Of a stretch of DNA of 64,000 bases, positions 26,237 through 35,473 are shown piece after piece (the first letter of the stretch is position 1; every line of letters starts with the position of its first letter). The stretch lies in NCBI GenBank assembly GCA_016711805.1, contig JADJSH010000012.1, forward strand, positions 1-64,000. Direction: 5' to 3'. A program made the position numbers and the translations under genes. Below the pieces are notes generated by a model. It was given only the letters and a program-made list of their open reading frames with translations, searched no databases and was not told the DNA's origin. This stretch comes from Bacteroidota bacterium. GTDB lineage: Bacteria > Bacteroidota > Bacteroidia > B-17B0 > Aurantibacillaceae.

Positions 26237-26626
26237 GTGAAATTTAGGATTATAAGATATTTTTTAACTTTTTGCACCATTATTTTTGGACATTACTCTT
26301 ATGCTCAATTGATGAATATCGATTCTTGCCTTGTAATTTTAAAAACAGCTAAAGACGATACAAACAAAGTGATGCTATTAGATGCTATAGCTTGGGAAAT
26401 CAGTTACTCAAGTTTGCAAAAAGGCATTGATTATTCTAATCAAGCATATAGCTTAGCTAAAAAATTAAATTACGAAAGGTCTTATGCTCGTATTTTTAAT
26501 ACACAAGCAGCCATTTATACCGATATGGCAGAAATTCCTATGGCTTTAGATTTTTGCTTGGAGGGATTGAAGTATGCTAAAAACACAATCAATTGCGTGG
26601 GCAAGTATCGTTGTATAATTCTTTAG
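26237..26626 (+). CDS. TPR/SpoIIE phosphatase, N-terminal fragment of a split gene
   Basis: From a GTG start the frame gives a signal-like N-terminus (MKFRIIRYFLTFCTIIFGHYS) and the first TPR-type helices (SLQKGIDYSNQAYSLAKKLN, EIPMALDFCLEGLKYAK). It then runs into unrelated residues (NTINCVGKYRCIIL) because one A appears to be missing from the run at 26579-26583. With six A residues the frame reads KYAKKHNQLRGQVSLYNSLG and joins the next fragment. The two pieces are one gene of about 660 codons. Confidence 0.7.
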   Translation: MKFRIIRYFLTFCTIIFGHYSYAQLMNIDSCLVILKTAKDDTNKVMLLDAIAWEISYSSLQKGIDYSNQAYSLAKKLNYERSYARIFNTQAAIYTDMAEIPMALDFCLEGLKYAKNTINCVGKYRCIIL

Positions 26627-28227
26627 GCAATATTTACTCAAAACGAAAAGACAGTAAAAAATCTCTTTATTATTACTTACAAAGTGTTGCTGTAGCTAAA
26701 ATATGTCAACCAGATATTCTGCCAGTTGCGGCTTATGGAAATATAGTAGGTATTTATACTGGTTACAAGAAATTAGATAGCGCAATGTATTATGCTAATC
26801 TGTGCTTAGATTATAACTTGAAAAACAACAATAAGGACAGGCTAAGTAATAACTATATTTCTTTATCAGAAATCTATTATGAATTAAAAGATAAAGATAA
26901 ATGTTTCAAGGCGGCTACTGACGCCGTAAATGCATCTATTGCTATTAATGATGACTATACTTTAGCACATTGTTATATTCAGTTAAGTAATGCGCATTAT
27001 TTAAATAAAAATTTAAAATTGGCAATTGAGGCATTGGATAAAGCTACTATTTGTGTAAAAAAAACGGGCGATATTCCAGCTTTAGAAACAATAGCCGAAT
27101 ATTATAGCTTATACTATGAAGAGTTAGACGACTTTAAAAACAGCTTAAGATATTTTAAAGAATATAAAATGTACAGAGATAGTGCTTTGAATTATGAAAG
27201 TATTCAGCAAGAAAAAAATGCAGAGGCTAAATACGAGAATGAGAAAAAACAAAAAGAGATTGAGCTATTAGGCGAAAAACAAAAACTAAATGAAGCAGAG
27301 AATCAAAAAAAGAAAATTTACTTATCCGCTGCTTTATTAGGTATTATCGTTCTTGGCTTCGTTTTGGTTATATTATATAGAAACAATGTTTTAAAACAAA
27401 AAACTAATAAAAACTTAGAAGCATTTAACAAGGAAATTAATCACCAAAAAGAGTTAGTTGAGGTGAAAAATAAAGAAATTACCGACAGTATTAACTATGC
27501 CAAACGAATACAACAAAGTATTTTAACTAGTGATAATTATTTTAAAAAGCATACTACAGACTTTTTTATTTTATTTAAACCAAAGGATATTGTTAGTGGA
27601 GATTTTTATTGGGCGTTAAGTCACGAACATAAGTTTATGGTGATGACCGCGGATTGTACTGGGCATGGTGTGCCGGGCGCTATGATGAGTATGATGGGAA
27701 TTAATTTTTTAAATGAAATAGTTAACGAGAAGAAAATTTCGAATCCAGCTGATATTTTAAATCAATTAAGAGGTGATATTATTAAAGCATTAAATCCTGA
27801 AGGCAGTACAATTGAATCGAAAGACGGCATGGATTGTTGTTTATGTAGTTTTGATTTTAATGAAATGAAACTTACTTACTCAAATGCTAATAATAATTTT
27901 TACATCATTCGTGGTAAAGAATTGATAGTTTCTAAATCAAATAAAATGCCAGTGGGTGCGGGACATACGGCAGATAAACTATTTGAAGAGTTTGTGATGG
28001 ATATTGAAAAGGGAGATTTAGTTATTACCTTAACAGATGGTTATGCCGATCAATTTGGTGGACAAAAAGGTAAAAAATTTAAGTATAAACAATTAGAGGA
28101 ATTATTATTTACCAATGCACATCTGCCTTTGAAAGATATTAAAACAAAATTAAATGAGTCAATTGAATATTGGAGAGGCGATTTAGAGCAGGTGGATGAT
28201 ATATGTGTTATCGGTATAAAAATTTAA
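26593..28227 (+). CDS. TPR/SpoIIE phosphatase, main fragment
   Basis: These 544 residues continue the protein begun at 26237: further TPR units (to about residue 205), a coiled coil, one membrane helix (LSAALLGIIVLGFVLVILY), a second coiled coil, and a C-terminal PP2C/SpoIIE phosphatase domain. Metal and active-site motifs are intact: PKDIVSGDFYW, TADCTGHGVPGAMMS, LTDGYADQFGG and VDDICVIGI. Such proteins are common in Bacteroidota and dephosphorylate anti-sigma antagonists in partner-switching; the RsbW-like ATPase at 355-765 is a possible but unproved partner. The printed start (MRGQVS) is an internal codon. Confidence 0.85.
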   Translation: MRGQVSLYNSLGNIYSKRKDSKKSLYYYLQSVAVAKICQPDILPVAAYGNIVGIYTGYKKLDSAMYYANLCLDYNLKNNNKDRLSNNYISLSEIYYELKDKDKCFKAATDAVNASIAINDDYTLAHCYIQLSNAHYLNKNLKLAIEALDKATICVKKTGDIPALETIAEYYSLYYEELDDFKNSLRYFKEYKMYRDSALNYESIQQEKNAEAKYENEKKQKEIELLGEKQKLNEAENQKKKIYLSAALLGIIVLGFVLVILYRNNVLKQKTNKNLEAFNKEINHQKELVEVKNKEITDSINYAKRIQQSILTSDNYFKKHTTDFFILFKPKDIVSGDFYWALSHEHKFMVMTADCTGHGVPGAMMSMMGINFLNEIVNEKKISNPADILNQLRGDIIKALNPEGSTIESKDGMDCCLCSFDFNEMKLTYSNANNNFYIIRGKELIVSKSNKMPVGAGHTADKLFEEFVMDIEKGDLVITLTDGYADQFGGQKGKKFKYKQLEELLFTNAHLPLKDIKTKLNESIEYWRGDLEQVDDICVIGIKI

Positions 28228-28231
28228 AATT

Positions 28232-29206
28232 ATGGTAGGGAAAGAATTCAATCCGTTTTTGTTTTATAGTAAGCAATTACAAACTTTGCTAACGGAGGCA
28301 TCGAAGCAAAAAAATCCAGCACTTTGGTTATATGCCAATGATGCCAGAACACCATTATTTATGTTGGAAGGTTTAACTAGACTTCATAAAAAGGCATTTG
28401 ATGAGAAGATATTTGATAAATGGAATAAACGGTTTAAAAAACTAGAGGATTTATTTGGGGAGATTGATCAATATTTAGTTTTAGAAAAGGAATTAAAAAC
28501 AAATAAAAAAGTCTCAACTGAAGTATTGAAATACTTTAACGTCAGCGCAAATAACTTTATTAATAAATGTAATCAACGTTTATCTGAGAAGGAGTGGTTA
28601 AATAAAAAACTAATTAGTTTTGATGAAAAACTGGGAGAATTTAATGTTGATTATAATAAAGAATATATTGAAGAACTTACTTTTTCGCTAATTGACGAAA
28701 TTGATGCTATTCTTAGTTTTTGCGTTAAATGTGAGTACCAATTTACTAAATTGGAGGAACAGGTGCATGAATTACGTCGTAAGTTACGTTGGTTAAGTAT
28801 TTATGCTCAAGCCTTACAGGGCTTAATCCAATTAAAAAAATCGACTAAAAAGTCGAAGTATCATTTGAATTATTTCACAAAAGACGTTTTAAATTCTCCT
28901 TACAATAAGTTGCCTTCAAAGCCCAAAAATACAGCTGTTATTGAGTTTGATTCGGATTCTTTTTTTGCTTTAAGTTGGTTAATTAAGGAATTAGGGAAAC
29001 TAAAAGACGATGGTTTAAAAACCGAAAAATTAAGTCACGCAATTTTTATTTTGGAAGATATTACAGAACTTCAAGCCAAAGAAAAGGCGAGTGTTATTTT
29101 AGGGTTTAAAAAAACAGTAGAAGCCGATATTTTAAAACAAGCTTCAGAAATTTTAAAAGTAGCCTTATCTAAAGATAAAATATTAGATACTTTAGTTATC
29201 TCATAA
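28232..29206 (+). CDS. CHAD-like helical protein of unknown function
   Basis: This 324-residue, all-helical product is rich in Lys, Glu and Leu. EEQVHELRRKLRWLSIYAQAL near residue 180 closely resembles the second signature of CHAD domains (polyphosphate-binding, His plus Lys/Arg). The N-terminal segment around NDARTPLFMLEGLTRLHKK could be a worn first signature. It starts four bases after the SpoIIE phosphatase stop, so the two are probably an operon. Its end overlaps the convergent porU2 gene by 11 bases. The domain call is a pattern judgement, and polyphosphate binding is inference. Confidence 0.6.
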   Translation: MVGKEFNPFLFYSKQLQTLLTEASKQKNPALWLYANDARTPLFMLEGLTRLHKKAFDEKIFDKWNKRFKKLEDLFGEIDQYLVLEKELKTNKKVSTEVLKYFNVSANNFINKCNQRLSEKEWLNKKLISFDEKLGEFNVDYNKEYIEELTFSLIDEIDAILSFCVKCEYQFTKLEEQVHELRRKLRWLSIYAQALQGLIQLKKSTKKSKYHLNYFTKDVLNSPYNKLPSKPKNTAVIEFDSDSFFALSWLIKELGKLKDDGLKTEKLSHAIFILEDITELQAKEKASVILGFKKTVEADILKQASEILKVALSKDKILDTLVIS

Positions 29207-32200
29207 TTACCATCTTGCCAATTCCTTTTTTAAAGAAAGAATCCGCATCAGTTTGTCTCTTCTCAATAGATTGACCATTGCTGCGTGTAATTACTTTATA
29301 TAAATAAACACCATTTGCTAATTTATCGCCATACTCATCTTTTCCATCCCAAGCATACTCAGTAATGTTACGACCAATATGTAAATTACCTAATTCGGTT
29401 TTAGTAATTTCTCGCACAACTTTACCTGTTATGGTCATAATTTGTATAGTGAATATATCAGGGATTTCGTTGCCAGTTAATGTAAACACAAATCTTGTGG
29501 ATGTACTAAATGGGTTAGGGTAATTTAAAACTTCGGTAATGGTTTGTTTATTAATAATTTCAAACTGAATGTTATAATCTGTAGCGCCCGATACGTTACT
29601 ACTTCTATCAACTGCCTGTACAATCATTTTATATTTACCATCTTCTGCAAATTCTGGTCGCCATTCAATTTTACAGGAATTATTTGGTAATTGTGCTGGC
29701 GTAAATTGTAATGCGTTTGAAAAGAAAATTCTTTTTTCGCTTGCTTGATTTGGAGATTTAATGAACACTTTAAAATTACTAGTATCATTTAAAGCTAAGT
29801 ATTTGTTTTCATCTTTTAGTGTAACTAATACGTGAGGTTTAGATGAAATAATGTCACCATTTAAGATGTGAGTCCCATCAAAGGTTACATCCAATAAAGG
29901 ATTGATATTGTCTTTGCTAACATTAAATCCAATACGAGCTACATTATTAAAATGATATTGTTCTAACTGATACTTAGCATGGTTTTCAGGATTCACATCC
30001 ACCCATAAATAGTTAAAGCCAGCAAACTGACCTATGCCATTCGCATTAAATGTGTTAAACTTTATGGTATCAATAATTACTTGATTTGGAACAAATGGAT
30101 TAGCTTTTAACTTATATGGCAATGGATGAATAACACGTTGAGCATCTTCAATCCAATAAGTTACTAATAAACTATCTGTAAAAGGAACAGTGCCAATGTT
30201 TTGTATTGGTAAATGTACAATTAGATTATCTCCTTCTTGTAAGGCTTGCAATGTTGCACTATTCGTAAAGCCTTGCTGCGGATTAATAGCACATTCAGGA
30301 ATCGGATCAAAATATACTTGCCATTTTTTAAGTTGAGCTGGCGTTGTATATACGTTATCCCGCATGAAAGCAATTAATTGCATTTTAGGATAAATAGAAG
30401 CATCCACATAGTTTGCTAAATCATAAATATCAGTACTATCTTTAGGAAATACAGTTTGTAAAGTGTCTTTAGTACCATTAGCTTTTATTCTAATTATTTT
30501 TAAGAAAAGACTATCCTTATTAGGAGATTCCAACGACTGTTGTCTCCAATGCAAGCTGTTCCATTTTGTTGAAGGACCAATAATTTCAGATAAAATATAT
30601 CCATTGTTCCAGTTTGTTTTAATAGAGTCTTCCAAATAAATAATACTAGTAGGACTAGAACCAACTACTTCATGAGCTTGCCCAGAAGACATGCCCTTTG
30701 TTCCATATATAATAATAGGAATTGTATCGCCAACAAGATTACTATTTGAAATAAAACTGCTACCAAAACTTTCAAATTGTGATTTTAATCCCGCTGAAAA
30801 CCCGGAACTTAAATGGTTTTGATTAGAGTAGGCTAATATTTTAGACCCATTTGGTGCTGAATCTAATAAGTTGTATAAATCTTGTTGCCAATTTGGAGTA
30901 TTGCCACAAAATCCAGATACCCCAAAATCATAGGCATATAGCGGGCGATTATAACAATGGCAATTGCCTTCGGGTGTAATACCTACAGGAGGTAGATTTT
31001 CTCGTGGTTCAGCGGAAATAGCGTCAATGATGGCAATTGACCAACCGCTAAAAACAGCACAAGGATGCAAGTGTCTCACAAAGCCATTGATAGAATAGTT
31101 AATCGATGTCCAAGGAATGACATGATGAAAGCCATTACGACAAGCTATAGAACTATAAGTATTACTAAATTCAAATTTGCGAGCCGGCCTGTTGAATTTT
31201 ACAAATCTGTATTGGTCATTTTTAAATTGATGAAAATGCGATTGACCCCAACCTGTTTTTGTATTGTAAACTTGAAAAGAACTTTCTTTCCAGTTGGTGT
31301 AATCGGTTGGTAAAATAGAGTCTTTGGTGATTCTCCAAAAATAAACGGTGCTATCTGTAAATGGTAAATTTACTGTCCATTGTATAAGGCCCCCCACACT
31401 GTTTATCACTGTTGTATTTATCGGGTTAACAAATGTATCGTTGGTGTCTAACTGAATTCGGTATGCGGCTGAAGCAGCAAATGGATCAGCCGTTGTTGCT
31501 TTTAACGTAATTTGAGGAGTGTTTGGTACAATAGCATATTGATAAGGAAACACTGGCGTTACATCTCCGCCTGGGATAAATAAATCAACATAGCCGTTGG
31601 TTGTATTATTTGTTTCTGCCATTTCATTAATCTCATAATAAGAATCAATGCGCACATAAAAATGATTTAACCCCACGTGTTTTGTATAATCCTTTTCAAC
31701 AAAAAAACTTAAGGTGTCTTTGTTCATTGGCGCTTTAATTTGTTTAAAATAGGTTGTTGAATCTCCGTTAGGGAGATAATGTTCAATACTCACAATAAAA
31801 GTATCTAAAATGGCCTTTGCATTGTTTTTAATAACGATATTAATACCTATTGAATCTGGGTGAGTGGTTGTATTAAAATACACGCTTGAATTCGTAATTT
31901 CATAATCTGGTTTTGGAAAGGCATTCAATCGAATAGAAGGATCTCCTTCTAAAGTCATTTCTAAGCTTGTAATATGTTGAAGCTGGTCGCCAATAGTTGA
32001 TGTTTTCTTCGAGGCACTTTTAATTGCATCACCAATCCCTTTGTAATAGGTTTCGGACGCAATGGTTGTATAAAAATCCTTCGAAAAATTAAATAAGGTG
32101 TTTACAACACCAGCTGAAGAAGACGCTAAAAAACCGATACTTCCTTTATTTTGTATAAGCGTAAATACCTCGCTTGTACTATTAGCATCTGGTAAATGTA

Positions 32201-34268
32201 TGTTGCCAGAATAACAAGAGTTTGCTAAAAACAAAGGATACTTTCCTTGATTATTGTAGGCGTTAGGATTATCAATTGCTTGATCGAAACCAGTAGTTGA
32301 ACCGTGTCCAAAAAATGTAATTAATGAACAGCCATAATCTATTAATTCTTCAATTGAATCACTTACTGTAATTTGAATTGGTGCCGAAGTTGTTTTTTGA
32401 AAAGGAAATATTCTAGCACCATAAAGAGTATCTTCAATAATATTTCCAAATACATCTAAATAAGACTGAAATGCTTGTTGTTGTTGGATATCTTCTCCTC
32501 CACTAAAATGTAATATGCGTTTATGCCAATCTAATGGCGGTAAAGGTGAGGCTAATCCATTTATAGATGTGCCTTCGTGTTCTTTTACTTTATCTAGATA
32601 ATTGGTAACGTCTAATCCATTTTTTGCAGAAATTCTTCCAACAGGGATAAATGGCGTGATGGAATTAGCGCCATGAATACCAGCGGTTAGAGCATTGTCT
32701 GAGGATGGATTACCAAAAGTGGGCACCTTACAGGCGTTCCAATAATTTGCATTTGCTCTTACTTCTGTATTTTGAATAGACTTTCCAATCAATAATAAAT
32801 ATTTAGGAGGCACTACTAAAGCATCGCTTAAATATTTACAAAAGTTTTTTATAGCCAAAGGATTTTTTGTGTTTCCATAAGCAAATTGATCATACAATTC
32901 ATCAACGTCAGCCATAATTACATGATTACTTCCTCCTAATGATGTTTCTCTATACTGCTTATATAAATTAGCTTGCGATTGCAAACTTTTGTGAGTGACA
33001 ATTAAAAATGCTGAGTCGGGATTACTTGTATTATAGTTAACAAAGAATCCGGTTTGATTAACGGGGACAAGCGTGGTAACAGTATTTATATTTGCAGTTG
33101 TTGTTAAAAAACATTCTTTTTGAGAGCTTGAATTTGGGATCAAGGCTTTAACATTATTTCCAGATGCAACAGTTGTGATGTATTTGTGATTGGTTAAATC
33201 ATACAATATAACTTGAGAAGCACCAATGTTTACATTTTGAATATCTAAAAATGCTTTTGATCCAAAGGTTGCATTATTAACATAAAAAAGATGTTCTGAT
33301 GAATTTGATAAATCTGGAATTTGAGGATATTTTAAGGAAATATAGTGAACGTTAGTAGAATGAACCGCGACAGGAATAGTTGCAAAAAAAGGATTGTCAA
33401 TACTATTAACGGTTATTTGAGAAGTGTTTTGTAGTTGATTGGAAGTTATTTGTTTTTCAATAAACAATTGATTTATTCCAAAGAAGGTTGTATCGTTTAA
33501 AGTTACAGTGTTATTAGAGTTATCAAGAAATTCAAGTTTGATTTGATGATCGTATGTGACACCGCTAACATTTGATTCGGAGGCACCAGAATAACTCGTC
33601 TTTATATAGACAGGCAATGATGAAGAAGAATAAACATTTAAGTTGCTGAAATTAGTTTGTTTAAATTCTCCTCTATGTATTATTTTGCCGTAGCCTTCAC
33701 CAAGCATATATCTGGGATCAGAAATAACGCTTAAAAAAGTTGTTCCTAATGAATAATTCGCTTTGTAAGCTTCAATTTTTTCAGTATAAAAATAATTAGC
33801 GGCCGTGTAACCTGTAAAATTAATGTCAGTTTCGCGCTGAACCCGTTTGTTACTAATGGATGAATTCCATGTTAAGTATGCATAATTTGTATCATTGAAT
33901 AACGCAATGTAAGGATTTGGGACGCGTGTAATAGTTGTGTATGCTGTCGAGTCAAAACTTGCATCATTTTTTTTAGCATAAAATTCAATATAGTCAGTTG
34001 TGTTAAAAACATTATCACTTTCATCATTGATGTTGATGTATTGTTCTTGCCCCTTAATAAATAACTGAAAATTTTTAGGATTTATGGATGATACTGGTAT
34101 TCCAGAATTAATCAAGGTATTGTAATCTATGCGGTACAGTCCAGTGTTTGGTATGCTAATTTTGTAATGTTTCTGAGAAAAGTTGATCCATTCATTTCCA
34201 TACTGTTGAGCAGCTAAATTAGCTGTTATAAGAACAAGAGTCAGTAAAATGGATAGACGTTTTATCAT
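29196..34268 (-). CDS. porU2: PorU-type T9SS sortase, long form (PorU2-like)
   Basis: A 1690-residue secreted C25 (gingipain-type) cysteine peptidase with signal peptide MIKRLSILLTLVLITANLAAQ. The catalytic pair is visible: His in SLITFFGHGST (about residue 652) and Cys in LFLANSCYSGN (about 684). The C-terminus has YPNPFSTSTRFVFTL and a FlgD-like DGKDEYGDKLANGVYLYKV. PorU itself removes the sorting domain from T9SS cargo and attaches it to lipid; it is about 1,100-1,300 residues, so the greater length fits the PorU2 class. The ATG overlaps the porV2-like stop by four bases. It may process the cargo proteins at 12.7-17.2 and 61.3 kb. Confidence 0.85.
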   Translation of the reverse strand: MIKRLSILLTLVLITANLAAQQYGNEWINFSQKHYKISIPNTGLYRIDYNTLINSGIPVSSINPKNFQLFIKGQEQYININDESDNVFNTTDYIEFYAKKNDASFDSTAYTTITRVPNPYIALFNDTNYAYLTWNSSISNKRVQRETDINFTGYTAANYFYTEKIEAYKANYSLGTTFLSVISDPRYMLGEGYGKIIHRGEFKQTNFSNLNVYSSSSLPVYIKTSYSGASESNVSGVTYDHQIKLEFLDNSNNTVTLNDTTFFGINQLFIEKQITSNQLQNTSQITVNSIDNPFFATIPVAVHSTNVHYISLKYPQIPDLSNSSEHLFYVNNATFGSKAFLDIQNVNIGASQVILYDLTNHKYITTVASGNNVKALIPNSSSQKECFLTTTANINTVTTLVPVNQTGFFVNYNTSNPDSAFLIVTHKSLQSQANLYKQYRETSLGGSNHVIMADVDELYDQFAYGNTKNPLAIKNFCKYLSDALVVPPKYLLLIGKSIQNTEVRANANYWNACKVPTFGNPSSDNALTAGIHGANSITPFIPVGRISAKNGLDVTNYLDKVKEHEGTSINGLASPLPPLDWHKRILHFSGGEDIQQQQAFQSYLDVFGNIIEDTLYGARIFPFQKTTSAPIQITVSDSIEELIDYGCSLITFFGHGSTTGFDQAIDNPNAYNNQGKYPLFLANSCYSGNIHLPDANSTSEVFTLIQNKGSIGFLASSSAGVVNTLFNFSKDFYTTIASETYYKGIGDAIKSASKKTSTIGDQLQHITSLEMTLEGDPSIRLNAFPKPDYEITNSSVYFNTTTHPDSIGINIVIKNNAKAILDTFIVSIEHYLPNGDSTTYFKQIKAPMNKDTLSFFVEKDYTKHVGLNHFYVRIDSYYEINEMAETNNTTNGYVDLFIPGGDVTPVFPYQYAIVPNTPQITLKATTADPFAASAAYRIQLDTNDTFVNPINTTVINSVGGLIQWTVNLPFTDSTVYFWRITKDSILPTDYTNWKESSFQVYNTKTGWGQSHFHQFKNDQYRFVKFNRPARKFEFSNTYSSIACRNGFHHVIPWTSINYSINGFVRHLHPCAVFSGWSIAIIDAISAEPRENLPPVGITPEGNCHCYNRPLYAYDFGVSGFCGNTPNWQQDLYNLLDSAPNGSKILAYSNQNHLSSGFSAGLKSQFESFGSSFISNSNLVGDTIPIIIYGTKGMSSGQAHEVVGSSPTSIIYLEDSIKTNWNNGYILSEIIGPSTKWNSLHWRQQSLESPNKDSLFLKIIRIKANGTKDTLQTVFPKDSTDIYDLANYVDASIYPKMQLIAFMRDNVYTTPAQLKKWQVYFDPIPECAINPQQGFTNSATLQALQEGDNLIVHLPIQNIGTVPFTDSLLVTYWIEDAQRVIHPLPYKLKANPFVPNQVIIDTIKFNTFNANGIGQFAGFNYLWVDVNPENHAKYQLEQYHFNNVARIGFNVSKDNINPLLDVTFDGTHILNGDIISSKPHVLVTLKDENKYLALNDTSNFKVFIKSPNQASEKRIFFSNALQFTPAQLPNNSCKIEWRPEFAEDGKYKMIVQAVDRSSNVSGATDYNIQFEIINKQTITEVLNYPNPFSTSTRFVFTLTGNEIPDIFTIQIMTITGKVVREITKTELGNLHIGRNITEYAWDGKDEYGDKLANGVYLYKVITRSNGQSIEKRQTDADSFFKKGIGKMVIMR

Positions 34269-35347
34269 TTAGCTAGAAGTTTTTTATTAATATCAATTTT
34301 TACAGTAAAAATATGCGAGTATAGAGAGGTTGACACATTTCCAATATTTGTCATAGCATAATCTAACGCAAAAATTTTGTACTTAATACCCACGCCAATA
34401 TTGGGCTGTACCGTAGTAATATCAGCGCCGGTTACATTTTTTGCTTTTTGAATATTACCAAGTCCCCCTCTTAAATAGATAAAACCTTTATAACCAACTT
34501 CTAACCCTAAAGCTGGCTCCATGCTCCAAGCATTTGTTTTAACTACAGTGTTACGTTTACCATCAAAGGTGTTAATGAAATTTAACTCACCTCCAATAGA
34601 TATTCTATCTTGCCAAACAAACCAAGTACGAGTAACACCCAGTATTAATTTAGGAACGGTTACTTCAATCGAATTACTAGGAATATCATTTCCTGTAATG
34701 GCATAAGTTTGTTTAACTTCATCTGTTAAGTTATATGACCAAGCATTAAATGTACCAGTTACATCGCGAGCCATGGCTGCAAAACGCCACTTTTTATAAT
34801 CATACATCGCACCTACATCTAAACCAAAACCCCAAGCGCCACCAAATTCCCCTAACTTACGACGGATAATTTTTGCATTTGCCCCAATTTTTAAGCCTTT
34901 TATTTTAACCATATTACGGGCATACGATAATAAAACTGCCGCATCCACTGCATTAAATGATTTTAAACGAGAATAATCTACATTTCCATTGGCATCAATT
35001 AATTCGGTTGTGTTTGGGATATTATCTACTCCAAATCGAATAAAGGTTACACCCACAACGCTATTACTATCCACACGTTTAGAGCCTCCAATAAAATCGT
35101 ATTTGGCAATACCAGCAAAATATTCAGCATGCATTAATCCAATTTGTACATTACTTTGTTGTAATTGTAATCCTGCTGGATTCCAATAACCTGCCGTTAC
35201 ATCATTTACAGAAGCTACATTGGCATTCGCCATCGAAAGTGCTCTAGCTCCAACACCCACACTTAAAAATTCGTTACTATACTTTGCAATTTGTGCAAAG
35301 CTTATGGTGGAGATAGAAACAAACAATAAAACTACTAAGTTCTTCAT
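34265..35347 (-). CDS. porV2: PorV/PorQ-type outer-membrane protein (PorV2-like)
   Basis: From ATG 35347 (MKNLVVLLFVSISTISFAQ, signal peptide) the product has 360 residues. The mature start YSNEFLSVGVGARALSMANANVA and TAGYWNPAGL are the signature of the PorV/PorQ/UPF0164 family of 14-strand-type barrels; the rest alternates polar and hydrophobic residues as in a barrel. In the T9SS, PorV shuttles cargo to the PorU sortase. The gene is translationally coupled (ATGA) to the PorU-like gene, which supports a dedicated pair. The frame is open 13 codons further, but the signal peptide fixes the start. Confidence 0.85.
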   Translation of the reverse strand: MKNLVVLLFVSISTISFAQIAKYSNEFLSVGVGARALSMANANVASVNDVTAGYWNPAGLQLQQSNVQIGLMHAEYFAGIAKYDFIGGSKRVDSNSVVGVTFIRFGVDNIPNTTELIDANGNVDYSRLKSFNAVDAAVLLSYARNMVKIKGLKIGANAKIIRRKLGEFGGAWGFGLDVGAMYDYKKWRFAAMARDVTGTFNAWSYNLTDEVKQTYAITGNDIPSNSIEVTVPKLILGVTRTWFVWQDRISIGGELNFINTFDGKRNTVVKTNAWSMEPALGLEVGYKGFIYLRGGLGNIQKAKNVTGADITTVQPNIGVGIKYKIFALDYAMTNIGNVSTSLYSHIFTVKIDINKKLLAK

Positions 35348-35473
35348 AATCAGCTTAAAATTACGTAAATTTTTTAAAAACGACAATATGTTGACTTAAC
35401 GAATTTATCAGCGAATTATTGCCTAAAATTTTCTGAAAATGAGGTTTTATGCGCCAAAAACGCTGTTTTAAAT

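Noticed and set aside
26575..26590. Programmed ribosomal frameshifting in the split genes
   Set aside because: No shared slippery heptamer or downstream structure was seen, and unrelated housekeeping-type families are affected; single-base loss at A/T runs explains the cases more simply.
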